Below, in pieces: positions 1 through 5,159 of a stretch of DNA of 5,286 bases. Positions within the stretch are counted from its first letter, which is position 1, and each line of letters starts with the position of its first letter. The notes beneath the pieces were generated by a model. It was not told where the DNA came from. It saw only the letters and a program-made list of their open reading frames with translations, and did not search any database. This DNA comes from a bacterium (lineage in GTDB: Bacteria > UBP15 > UBA6099). The translations under genes were made by a program, and so were the position numbers. The stretch lies in assembly GCA_029573925.1 (NCBI GenBank), contig JAKQBV010000360.1:1-5286 (forward strand), in the 5' to 3' direction.

Positions 1-218
1 TTGCTGTTTGTCTTTGAAAGTTTGCATGATTCATTCTATTTGTTCGTTGTCGTTTTGAAAAGGGGTTCACGCATATCTTTTGTGCGCAAACGACGTGGCT
101 TTTTGCGCCGGAATCAATATTGCGCAAGATGGATTATCCCGAATCCGTCATTAGGATTCGGGAGCGATTGTTCAGAGCGGATGAAATGCGAGGCGCAAGG
201 CGCGTTATTCAAAGTAGA

Positions 219-235
219 GGCGGGGTTGCCCCGCC
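219..235. repeat. GC-rich hairpin, 7-bp stem
   Basis: GGCGGGG (219-225) pairs perfectly with CCCCGCC (229-235) around a 3-base TTG loop. It is the first of two GC-rich hairpins separated by only 16 bases, a paired arrangement typical of REP-like elements. There is no poly-T tract after it on either strand. Confidence 0.6.
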
Positions 236-251
236 CTAAACAACGCCGTGA

Positions 252-275
252 TAGGGCGCGGAAACCGCGCCCCTA
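252..275. repeat. GC-rich hairpin, 10-bp stem with one bulge
   Basis: GGGCGCGG (254-261) pairs with CCGCGCCC (265-272) around an AAA loop. TA at 252-253 extends the stem to TA at 274-275, with C273 bulged out. It is the second member of the hairpin pair. The sequence resembles the GC-rich palindromic repeats scattered through intergenic regions of many bacterial genomes, but copy number cannot be judged from a single window. Confidence 0.6.
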
Positions 276-426
276 CAGAAAAACAAACATGGGCGGCGCA
301 CACAAGCTTGTTTGTGAGCGAGAAGCAGTGTGCCGCTATGAGAATCGCCCGGTTCGTCGGCTCTATCGACGAATCCGGATTAAAGCATGAATACGGCAGT
401 TTTATTTAACGCGTTTACATCGGCAA

Positions 427-1326
427 CTATTTTTTAGCGGCGGAGAGCCATTTGTCGTAGTCTTTGTCCCAGCCGCTTTTTGCGGCGTCTGTGTACAGTT
501 TGATTAGCGGGTCAAAATCCTTAATCGTCACGGGGAAAAAGCGTATTTTCGTGGTTTTCATAAGGCTTCGGTAGGGCTTCAGGGTTTCGGACGTGTGGGC
601 GCTTTCCATCACGCTGGACAGCCTGTTGACGAGCAGGGTCGGGGCGTTTTTATTTTTCATGATGCCGGGTTGCACTGTGGCTTCGGAGCAAACAAGCTCG
701 GTGAGCTTGCTGGTCATTGCGGGATTGAACAGCTTGAGGGAAAAGACGTTCATCTCGTGCACCAGTGCGAGATCGACCTCTTTTTTAGCCAGCATGTCGA
801 GCGAGGCCATGCCGTTGCTGTTCATTTTCACTTCCTTGAAAAGCCCGTCGAAAATTTTGTCGCCGAACATTTTGCGAAGAGGGTAGTAGCCGTCGTGTTC
901 CTTGTAGGTGGCTAGACGCAGTCCTTTCATTTTGTCGATGCCCGTAATTTTCGTGTCCGAGCTTGAGTAGAGGCACATCCGGGCGGTTTTTTTGTCGAAA
1001 AGCGACACGCCAAGTATCGGCTCGTATCCGAACTTGGTGACCAGAAGAAAAAATGGATCGGTGTTTTTTGTGAACGCGAAATCGAGGGCGCCTTTCGCCG
1101 CGTCGTCCGTGAAGGCCTTTTCATCGTCGTACCATTTGAGCTTCATATCGACTTTCTCGATGTCGGCGACGTATTTGACCACCGCGCCGAGAACAGTTTT
1201 AAGCTGCTGGTCCCGCTCGTCCGGCCCCATGTAAACGCCGAAGTTGTATGTTTCCGCCGCAAAGGTCGCGACCGTTGACACCGCTATCATCACCGCCGCT
1301 ATCGCCGCCGCTATCGTCTTTTTCAT
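427..1326 (-). CDS. PhnD-like periplasmic substrate-binding protein (ABC transporter type)
   Basis: This 299-residue protein looks like the secreted ligand-capturing component of an ABC importer of the phosphate/phosphite/phosphonate-binding (PhnD-like) group, type 2 periplasmic-binding fold. Residues 1-24 are a classic Sec signal peptide: MKK, an Ala/Val/Ile/Met core, and probable cleavage around AFA-A or FAA-E. The mature part opens with a beta strand (YNFGVYMGPDERDQQ, 27-41). Family-like blocks follow: GALDFAFT (79-86, the usual 'amount of ligand-dependent cleft' strand), DKMKGLRLATY (131-141) and VDLALVHEM (184-192), the second-lobe strand. Length suits the family. The ATG is preceded at 8 bases by GGAGG (1335-1339, minus strand). 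There is no lipobox Cys, so it should be soluble in the periplasm. No permease or ATPase gene is in view, so the partner transporter lies elsewhere, or the protein serves a sensor. The ligand is not predictable; phosphonate should not be assumed. The family call is fairly sure, the ligand unknown. Confidence 0.8.
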   Translation of the reverse strand: MKKTIAAAIAAVMIAVSTVATFAAETYNFGVYMGPDERDQQLKTVLGAVVKYVADIEKVDMKLKWYDDEKAFTDDAAKGALDFAFTKNTDPFFLLVTKFGYEPILGVSLFDKKTARMCLYSSSDTKITGIDKMKGLRLATYKEHDGYYPLRKMFGDKIFDGLFKEVKMNSNGMASLDMLAKKEVDLALVHEMNVFSLKLFNPAMTSKLTELVCSEATVQPGIMKNKNAPTLLVNRLSSVMESAHTSETLKPYRSLMKTTKIRFFPVTIKDFDPLIKLYTDAAKSGWDKDYDKWLSAAKK

Positions 1327-1334
1327 AGTCGCCG

Positions 1335-1339
1335 CCTCC
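1335..1339 (-). promoter_or_regulatory. Shine-Dalgarno site of the binding-protein gene
   Basis: On the minus strand this reads GGAGG, 8 bases before the ATG at 1326. It supports that start, which also places a complete signal peptide at the N terminus. Confidence 0.8.
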
Positions 1340-1345
1340 GTTCCG

Positions 1346-1359
1346 AGGGAAAATTCCCT
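1346..1359 (-). promoter_or_regulatory. Inverted repeat in the 5' untranslated leader of the binding-protein gene
   Basis: AGGGAA (1346-1351) and TTCCCT (1354-1359) form a 6-bp dyad with a 2-base centre, six bases beyond the Shine-Dalgarno site. On the transcript, CCTC from the 3' arm can instead pair with GAGG of the Shine-Dalgarno site, so the two hairpins exclude each other. It could equally be a DNA operator or chance. Regulation is inference only. Confidence 0.3.
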
Positions 1360-1392
1360 TGCCGCACGTTATCCGGTATTTTGTCCCTCATT

Positions 1393-1398
1393 ACTATA
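1393..1398 (-). promoter_or_regulatory. Possible -10 element for the binding-protein gene
   Basis: The minus strand reads TATAGT here, matching TATAAT at five of six bases. It would start transcription near 1386 and give a leader of about 60 bases. The region 16-18 bases upstream has only a poor -35 match (TAAACC), so this is a weak assignment. Confidence 0.3.
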
Positions 1399-1484
1399 TT
1401 ACCGAAATTCCTCAGGGTTTACACGGAACCGCGAAATATTTAACAGCGCCGCTTGAATGATAAACGAATAAAACGGGAGGAAAA

Positions 1485-1580
1485 GTGAGATTCAGCGGAG
1501 TATATCTGCCGAAAAGCGATATGTGTCGGATTTTCGCAGTTTATGTTCAATGCCACATAAAAAACCGTTTGTTCGGATGA
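1485..1580 (+). CDS. Possible small ORF, 31 codons, upstream of the glycosyltransferase gene
   Basis: A GTG at 1485 follows GGGAGG (1475-1480) by four bases and opens a 31-codon frame ending at TGA 1578-1580, just inside the next promoter. The product would start MRFSGVYLPKSDM and end KNRLFG. It is weakly basic, has no obvious membrane segment and resembles no family I recognise. The Shine-Dalgarno match is good, but the spacing is short and the start is GTG. The frame overlaps two inverted repeats that more likely serve regulation. It may be a leader peptide or a chance frame. Confidence 0.2.
   Translation: MRFSGVYLPKSDMCRIFAVYVQCHIKNRLFG
1507..1538. promoter_or_regulatory. Inverted repeat, possible operator
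   Basis: TGCCGAAAA (1507-1515) is complementary to TTTTCGCA (1531-1538) except for one bulged C, giving eight pairs around a 15-base loop. It lies about 65-95 bases before the predicted transcription start of the glycosyltransferase gene. A regulator-binding site is possible; no known operator is recognised. Confidence 0.3.
1540..1561. promoter_or_regulatory. Inverted repeat just upstream of the glycosyltransferase promoter
   Basis: TTTATGT (1540-1546) and ACATAAA (1555-1561) form a perfect 7-bp dyad with an 8-base spacer. It sits around -41 to -62 relative to the predicted start at 1602, a usual place for an activator site. The regulator is unknown. Confidence 0.35.
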
Positions 1581-1602
1581 AATAATTGGTATAATTCAAT
1601 AA
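1569..1602 (+). promoter_or_regulatory. Extended -10 promoter of the glycosyltransferase gene
   Basis: A perfect TATAAT (1590-1595) is preceded by TGG (1587-1589), making a consensus extended -10 element. The -35 region is weak (TTGTTC at 1569-1574 with a short 15-base spacer), which extended -10 promoters tolerate. Placing the last T of the hexamer at -7 puts +1 at 1602, the A of the ATG of the next gene. The transcript would therefore have no leader, and indeed no Shine-Dalgarno sequence precedes this ATG. Confidence 0.75.
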
Positions 1603-4007
1603 TGGACAATCTGAGCGACATCGCGAAGCTGTTCGCGCTGAATCTGCCCGCAGCGGTGGCGGCGTGGGTGGCGTCGGGGTTGCTGACGGGGAATCGACGC
1701 GGGCCTGAGCGATTGCTTGCCGCCTGCGTCGTTTTTGTCTCCACGGTCACTTTTACACTGCTCCTGTTGTCTATGGCGGGCGCGATACGGTTTTCAAACG
1801 CGTTCGCGGCGCAAATCGTGATTCTGGCGATTGTTGTTTCGGCGGCGCGCGTGAAGGCGAAATCTTCGCGGGCGGTTTACTCCCCGGACGTTCTTTCTTT
1901 CGGCGAAGCGTCGCATTCGGAGCCGGACGCGATGGCGGGCGCGGCGATGGCCGCCGTGAAAGCCATATCCGCTGTCCTTTTCTTGATGATGTGCTCGTTT
2001 GCGCTGACCATGCCGCCTGCGCCGACGGACGCTTTTCTTGATCATCTGGTTTTTCCGGCAGAGTGGCTGCGCGCGGGCAAGATTACTTTCGTCCAGACGC
2101 TTAGCCCGGAACAGGCGACGACCTACTATCCGGGGAACGGCGAACTGATGTATCTGTGGCTGATGCTGCCGCTGAACGACGACTTGCTGAGCGGGCTGAT
2201 GGAGTCGGCGGGACTGCTGACTGCGGCGCTTGCGGCGTGTGTGATTGGGATGCGGGCGGGGATGCCGACAAGGAGCGCGACGACGGCGGCGGCGGCGGGC
2301 GCCGCAGTCCCAATTGTCCTAGCGCAAACCCTTCAATTCGGAATAGACATTTATTTTACGGCATTTTTCTTGACCGCAGTCGCGTTTTTGATACTGCGGG
2401 CAGACGGCGTGCGCGCGAAAGGCGACATGCTGATTGCCGGACTAGCGGCGGGATTGGCTGTCGGCTCGAAGTATTTCGGGGCGGTAATGCTGGCACTTCT
2501 GGTTCCGCTGGTGGTAGCGCGCGCTCGCGGCGAGTCATGGAAAAAAGTTCTGTCCAGAGCGGACGCATTTTTCGCCGCCGCCGCCGCGACTGGCATATAT
2601 TGGTACGCGCGCAACCTTTCGTTGACAGGCAGCCCGTTCTACCCGATGGGGCTGGACATATTCGGATGGAAGGTATTCGAGGGGGCTTTTGAGCGGGCGG
2701 CGATGTTCCGCTCATACCTGCACATGCACACGTCGGACATGGGGGCGTTCGGGAAGATAGTGGCCGGGCGGGCGCTCGGCGGCGGAGCGGCGGCGGTTTT
2801 ATTCGGCGCGGCGCTGATTGCGGGGGCGCTGAAAGCGGCTCCCGACAGGGCGACTGCGGCGCGCGCGGTGGCGTTCGCGGCGGCAGCGGGGGCGACTGCG
2901 GCGCAGGCGCGGCGCCCCGGTTTTTTGCCGGCGTCGGCGGCTTCGGCGCTTCCGCTGATATCGGGAATCCTGTTTTTTTCGTTGATGTCCACAGCGTTGA
3001 AAACCCGCCGCGCGCCGCATGTCCGCTTGGTTATCGCGCTAGTCCCGGCAGTCTTTCTCCTGTTCTGGTATGTGAACCCTTACAACATTGAGAACAACGC
3101 GAGGTTTCTGGCTCCGGGCCTGATGCTTGCCGCGGTAGGGATAGGGATTGCGATGTGGAAGGGGAAGTGGGAAAGGGGCTGGTGGGCGGTCGCGGGCGCG
3201 TTGGCGTTGGGCAACGCAGGGGCCGCGACGCGTTTCGGCGCGTTCGCGCGGGACGCGTTTTTCGGTGGGGCGGGGATGCCGGAATGGGTCTCAAACGCGG
3301 CTCCGGCGCTTGCGCTGTTCGCTGTGGCGGCGCTCGCGGGGTCGGCGGCTTTTTTCGCCCCGGCGGGACGAAAACCCGCGCGCGCGATTGTTCCGGCGTT
3401 GGTGGCCGCGACGGCGCTGTATTTCGCGCTCCCTTACAAATCCGGCCACATGGAAAGATTCAGATACGATTGGTACGGCGCGCACTATCTGGCGTCAGGA
3501 TGGCGGGCGCTGAATTCCATCGACTCGGCTTTAACGGTGGCATATTCCGGCAACTGCTCCCCATACGGACTGTACGGGCATAAGCTGAAAAACAGAGTGA
3601 TATATGCGAATGTGGACGGCAGGCAGGGCGCTGTTTTTCACCACTATGAAAAAGACCTCCGCTCATTTCCCGGATACGCGCCGCCCTCGGAATCGGTTTG
3701 GCTTAATCACATCTTCAGGGGATATCCCGATTTCAACGCATGGCTCGCTGTATTGATAAAGGAAGATGTGGACGTTCTTTTCCTAACGCGGGAGTTTGCG
3801 CGCGGGAGAGTTGAAACGCCGGTGGAAGCGTATTGGGCGGCGGACAATCCAGACTTGTTTCATCCCTTTTTCATTCAGGGCGACACTTTCATATTCGTAG
3901 TCAACAAAACAAAGTTCACAACGGACGCCCCCGAGCCGGGAGAACAAGAAAAAGACACTCCAGATGCCGCCGAGTCCCCCGAACAAAAAACAGACACAGC
4001 GGAATAG
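1602..4007 (+). CDS. Polytopic GT-C type glycosyltransferase-like membrane protein (GT39/PMT_2-like)
   Basis: This 801-residue protein probably moves a sugar from a lipid-phosphate carrier to an acceptor on the outer face of the membrane. Roughly 15 hydrophobic segments fill residues 12-611. Features typical of GT-C enzymes include PTDAFLDHLVFPAEW (141-155), the first outer loop with candidate catalytic Asp143 or Asp147; YYPGNGELMYLW (175-186); DIYFTAFF (249-256); GLAVGSKYFG (284-293); WYARNLSLTGSPFYP (334-348); and NPYNIENNARFLAP (492-505), which carries the basic residue often found near the carrier phosphate. Residues 612-770 form a soluble, probably periplasmic domain with the pattern VAYSGN...YGLYGHKLKNRVIY. 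The tail (774-801) is Glu/Asp/Pro/Thr-rich. Residues 411-450 are an Ala/Arg-rich low-complexity stretch. The ATG is chosen because an in-frame TGA precedes it at 1578 and the next Met lies past the first membrane segments; it has no ribosome site, in line with a leaderless transcript. The phosphoesterase gene follows 131 bases later. The fold class is fairly sure; donor and acceptor are unknown. Confidence 0.7.
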   Translation: MDNLSDIAKLFALNLPAAVAAWVASGLLTGNRRGPERLLAACVVFVSTVTFTLLLLSMAGAIRFSNAFAAQIVILAIVVSAARVKAKSSRAVYSPDVLSFGEASHSEPDAMAGAAMAAVKAISAVLFLMMCSFALTMPPAPTDAFLDHLVFPAEWLRAGKITFVQTLSPEQATTYYPGNGELMYLWLMLPLNDDLLSGLMESAGLLTAALAACVIGMRAGMPTRSATTAAAAGAAVPIVLAQTLQFGIDIYFTAFFLTAVAFLILRADGVRAKGDMLIAGLAAGLAVGSKYFGAVMLALLVPLVVARARGESWKKVLSRADAFFAAAAATGIYWYARNLSLTGSPFYPMGLDIFGWKVFEGAFERAAMFRSYLHMHTSDMGAFGKIVAGRALGGGAAAVLFGAALIAGALKAAPDRATAARAVAFAAAAGATAAQARRPGFLPASAASALPLISGILFFSLMSTALKTRRAPHVRLVIALVPAVFLLFWYVNPYNIENNARFLAPGLMLAAVGIGIAMWKGKWERGWWAVAGALALGNAGAATRFGAFARDAFFGGAGMPEWVSNAAPALALFAVAALAGSAAFFAPAGRKPARAIVPALVAATALYFALPYKSGHMERFRYDWYGAHYLASGWRALNSIDSALTVAYSGNCSPYGLYGHKLKNRVIYANVDGRQGAVFHHYEKDLRSFPGYAPPSESVWLNHIFRGYPDFNAWLAVLIKEDVDVLFLTREFARGRVETPVEAYWAADNPDLFHPFFIQGDTFIFVVNKTKFTTDAPEPGEQEKDTPDAAESPEQKTDTAE
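3921..4004 (+). other. Acidic low-complexity C-terminal tail of the membrane protein
   Basis: Codons 774-801 encode mostly Asp, Glu, Pro, Thr and Gln, with an imperfect internal repeat: EQEKDTPDAAE followed by EQKTDTAE. The DNA here is much richer in A than the rest of the gene. It is probably a disordered extension after the soluble domain; no function is recognised. Confidence 0.6.
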
Positions 4008-4138
4008 AAGAAGCGGCGCGCGACGGCTGAAGATGAAGAAGATGAAATTCCGCTTAAAAAGAGTCAAATAGACGTTAATTGTTTGTCGCGCCGGCAATAC
4101 GTAAAGGGAAGCTTTTGTGACGAAAATGGGAGAACGAT
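4008..4138 (+). other. Intergenic spacer, no terminator recognised
   Basis: These 131 bases separate two genes on the same strand. AAGCGG (4011-4016) and CCGCTT (4050-4055) are complementary but 33 bases apart, and A residues follow rather than T, so this is not a normal intrinsic terminator. No good promoter is seen. The two genes may therefore share a transcript, although the spacing is wide for an operon. Confidence 0.4.
4128..4132 (+). promoter_or_regulatory. Shine-Dalgarno site of the phosphoesterase gene
   Basis: GGGAG lies six bases before the ATG at 4139 and fixes that start, from which a complete Tat signal peptide is read. Confidence 0.7.
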
Positions 4139-4456
4139 ATGAAAGAAATGACGAGGCGGGAGTTTTTGAAGGGGATGGCCGCAGCGGGAGCGGGTGTGGC
4201 GGCGGGGATGGCGGCATGGTCGTTCGGCGGCGCCCGCGCGAGCGAGGAACTTAGGATATCCGCGCGGGGGGCGTTCGTGCGTCAGCGCGGAGAGGGTTTC
4301 GCGCGAGTGCGCGCCACATCGCTGGAGCCGGGGTTCAGGATTCAGGGGGGAGCGGCGGGGACGGACGCGTTTAAAATCGAACTGACGAATGTCCGGGCGG
4401 GCAGGCTGTCGTTTCCCGGAAAGGGCGTAGAGACGGCGGAAATCCGGGAGTCGGAA
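4139..4456 (+). other. N-terminal part of the phosphoesterase: Tat signal and beta-rich lead-in (first frame)
   Basis: These 106 codons hold the in-frame N terminus. The n-region is MKEMTRREFLK, with the twin arginines at residues 6-7, followed by an Ala/Gly-rich hydrophobic core and a probable cleavage after the Ala-rich stretch around residues 31-35. The rest (ISARGAFVRQRGEGFARVRA through ETAEIRESE) alternates polar and hydrophobic residues, suggesting beta strands. It may be a small N-terminal beta domain as found in front of several phosphoesterases. No catalytic residues lie here. Confidence 0.6.
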
Positions 4457-4463
4457 GGAGCCG
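4454..4463 (+). other. Probable frameshift site
   Basis: The first frame reads GAA GGA GCC GGT and loses family-like sequence. The next frame reads AAG GAG CCG GTG GTT CTG and gains it. A single extra G at 4457 or 4458 explains both, giving ESE-EPVVLRANA. A stop (TAG 4428-4430) in the second frame limits how far upstream the shift could lie. No slippery heptamer or stop-dependent +1 signal is seen, so programmed shifting is unlikely. Confidence 0.6.
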
Positions 4464-5159
4464 GTGGTTCTGAGGGCGAACGCTTCGCAGCCGGGAGGGG
4501 CCGTTCTGGAAACCGCATACAACCCGGCGCCCGGCGAGCGGCTGAACTTCATCGCTTTCAGCGACACGCATCTGGGGGCGGACGGGGCGACGGAGCAGTT
4601 CGCGCGAGTGCGCCGTCAGGTCAACTTGCGCAAACCTGTTTTCGTGGTAAACGCGGGGGACAACGTGGATGTGGACGAGCCGGCGCAATGGGACGTCTTT
4701 GAAACCGAGACGATGAAGCTGGAAGCGCCGCTTTTTACGACAATCGGAAATCACGACAGCTATTTGTCGACCAAGCTTTACCGGGAGCGGATGGGCAATC
4801 TTTATTACGCGGTGAATTACGAGGACACGCAGGTTCTGATGCTCGACAACGCGCAGAAACACAACGACGCAACGTTGAGGATGGACGGGCTGAAACCGGA
4901 CGAACAATGGGAGTGGCTTGAGGAGCAGCTTGCGCGGCCCGCCGAGCACAGGTTCGTCTTTTTTCATTTCCCGGTCTATGGAAACCGAAGCATGCTTGAC
5001 CCGGTGTATATAAGGAACACAACATTGGAAGAAAGAGAAAAGGAAGTTGAGAGAATGATAGGGATGTTCCGGGTGGCGGGCGTGGAGTATGTCTGTTACG
5101 GACACAAGCACAGCGCGCGTCGGGAAGAAATATATGGAGTTATACATAGTCCTCCCTGA
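4464..5159 (+). CDS. Metallophosphoesterase catalytic domain (second frame of the broken gene)
   Basis: This is the longest uninterrupted piece of the phosphoesterase, 231 codons if read from the GTG at 4464, which is probably an internal Val rather than a start: no ribosome site precedes it. All five calcineurin-like motifs are present in order: SDTH (33-36, D-x-H), GDNVD (65-69), GNHD (95-98), FFHFPVYG (166-173, metal-binding His168) and GHKH (213-216). These ligands bind two metal ions that activate water to cleave a phosphoester. The spacing suits the purple-acid-phosphatase/3',5'-cyclic-nucleotide-phosphodiesterase side of the superfamily, but the substrate cannot be told. Without the upstream Tat signal the piece would stay in the cytoplasm. 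The C terminus ends just 15 residues after GHKH, shorter than usual. Confidence 0.7.
   Translation: MVLRANASQPGGAVLETAYNPAPGERLNFIAFSDTHLGADGATEQFARVRRQVNLRKPVFVVNAGDNVDVDEPAQWDVFETETMKLEAPLFTTIGNHDSYLSTKLYRERMGNLYYAVNYEDTQVLMLDNAQKHNDATLRMDGLKPDEQWEWLEEQLARPAEHRFVFFHFPVYGNRSMLDPVYIRNTTLEEREKEVERMIGMFRVAGVEYVCYGHKHSARREEIYGVIHSPP

Larger units (their letters stand above)
84..378. repeat. Cluster of short inverted repeats, probable dispersed structured element
   Basis: At least six dyads lie within 300 bases. They are GCGCAAA/TTTGCGC (84-90 with 102-108), the palindrome TTGCGCAA (120-127), a perfect 10-bp stem TCCCGAATCC/GGATTCGGGA (137-146 with 154-163, 7-base loop), two GC-rich hairpins (219-235 and 252-275), CACAA/TTGTG (301-305 with 312-316), and an 11-bp stem with one bulged base (349-359 with 367-378). 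None is followed by a T-tract in either direction, so they do not look like ordinary terminators. The block lies just beyond the 3' end of the minus-strand binding-protein gene. Such clusters are usual for non-autonomous, REP- or MITE-like repeats. A structured non-coding RNA is the alternative. The dyads are seen directly; the dispersed nature is inferred. Confidence 0.55.
4139..5159 (+). pseudogene. Tat-exported calcineurin-like metallophosphoesterase, frameshifted and probably truncated
   Basis: The locus encodes a two-metal phosphoesterase meant for export in folded form. Translation from the ATG at 4139 gives a textbook Tat signal (TRREFLKGMAAAGAGVAAG, residues 5-23, ending near ARAS 32-35). 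A beta-rich N-terminal region follows (FKIELTNVRAG and on). The reading then leaves the correct frame at about 4457, and the remainder continues in the +1 frame from EPVVLRANAS through all the metal-binding motifs to TGA 5157-5159. Removing one G from GAAGGAG (4454-4460) restores a continuous frame of about 340 codons. Read as it stands, the first frame runs on as nonsense to 4702. The 3' end also looks short: family members usually have a glycine-rich strand and further residues after the GHxH motif and the following 'GV.H' strand, whereas here the frame ends SPP-stop. The cause may be true decay or an assembly error; a regular gene with one base-call error remains possible. Confidence 0.65.

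Noticed and set aside
349..378. Intrinsic terminator of the binding-protein gene
   Set aside because: The stem is good, but no T-run follows on the minus strand, and it lies about 50 bases beyond the stop.
84..378. CRISPR array
   Set aside because: The dyads differ in sequence and spacing; there is no repeated unit with regular spacers.
1..390. 129-codon open frame from TTG at base 1
   Set aside because: It is very rich in Arg, lacks a ribosome site in view, matches no family I know, and runs through the hairpin cluster; it is most likely a chance frame through a repeat.
1414..1424. 11-base match AGGGTTTACAC shared with 5185-5195
   Set aside because: A match of this length is expected by chance in a window this size and the flanks do not agree.
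2351..2715. Long minus-strand frames opposite the membrane-protein gene
   Set aside because: They are Arg/Pro/Ala-rich shadows of a GC-rich gene whose plus-strand frame has clear membrane segments and motifs.
4454..4463. Programmed +1 frameshift
   Set aside because: No slippery run, in-frame stop or internal Shine-Dalgarno stimulator of known type is visible; an extra base is the simpler explanation.
4371..5147. 258-codon minus-strand frame opposite the phosphoesterase
   Set aside because: Although long and preceded by GGGAGG, it is the antisense of a region carrying every metallophosphoesterase motif; the translation has no recognisable domain.
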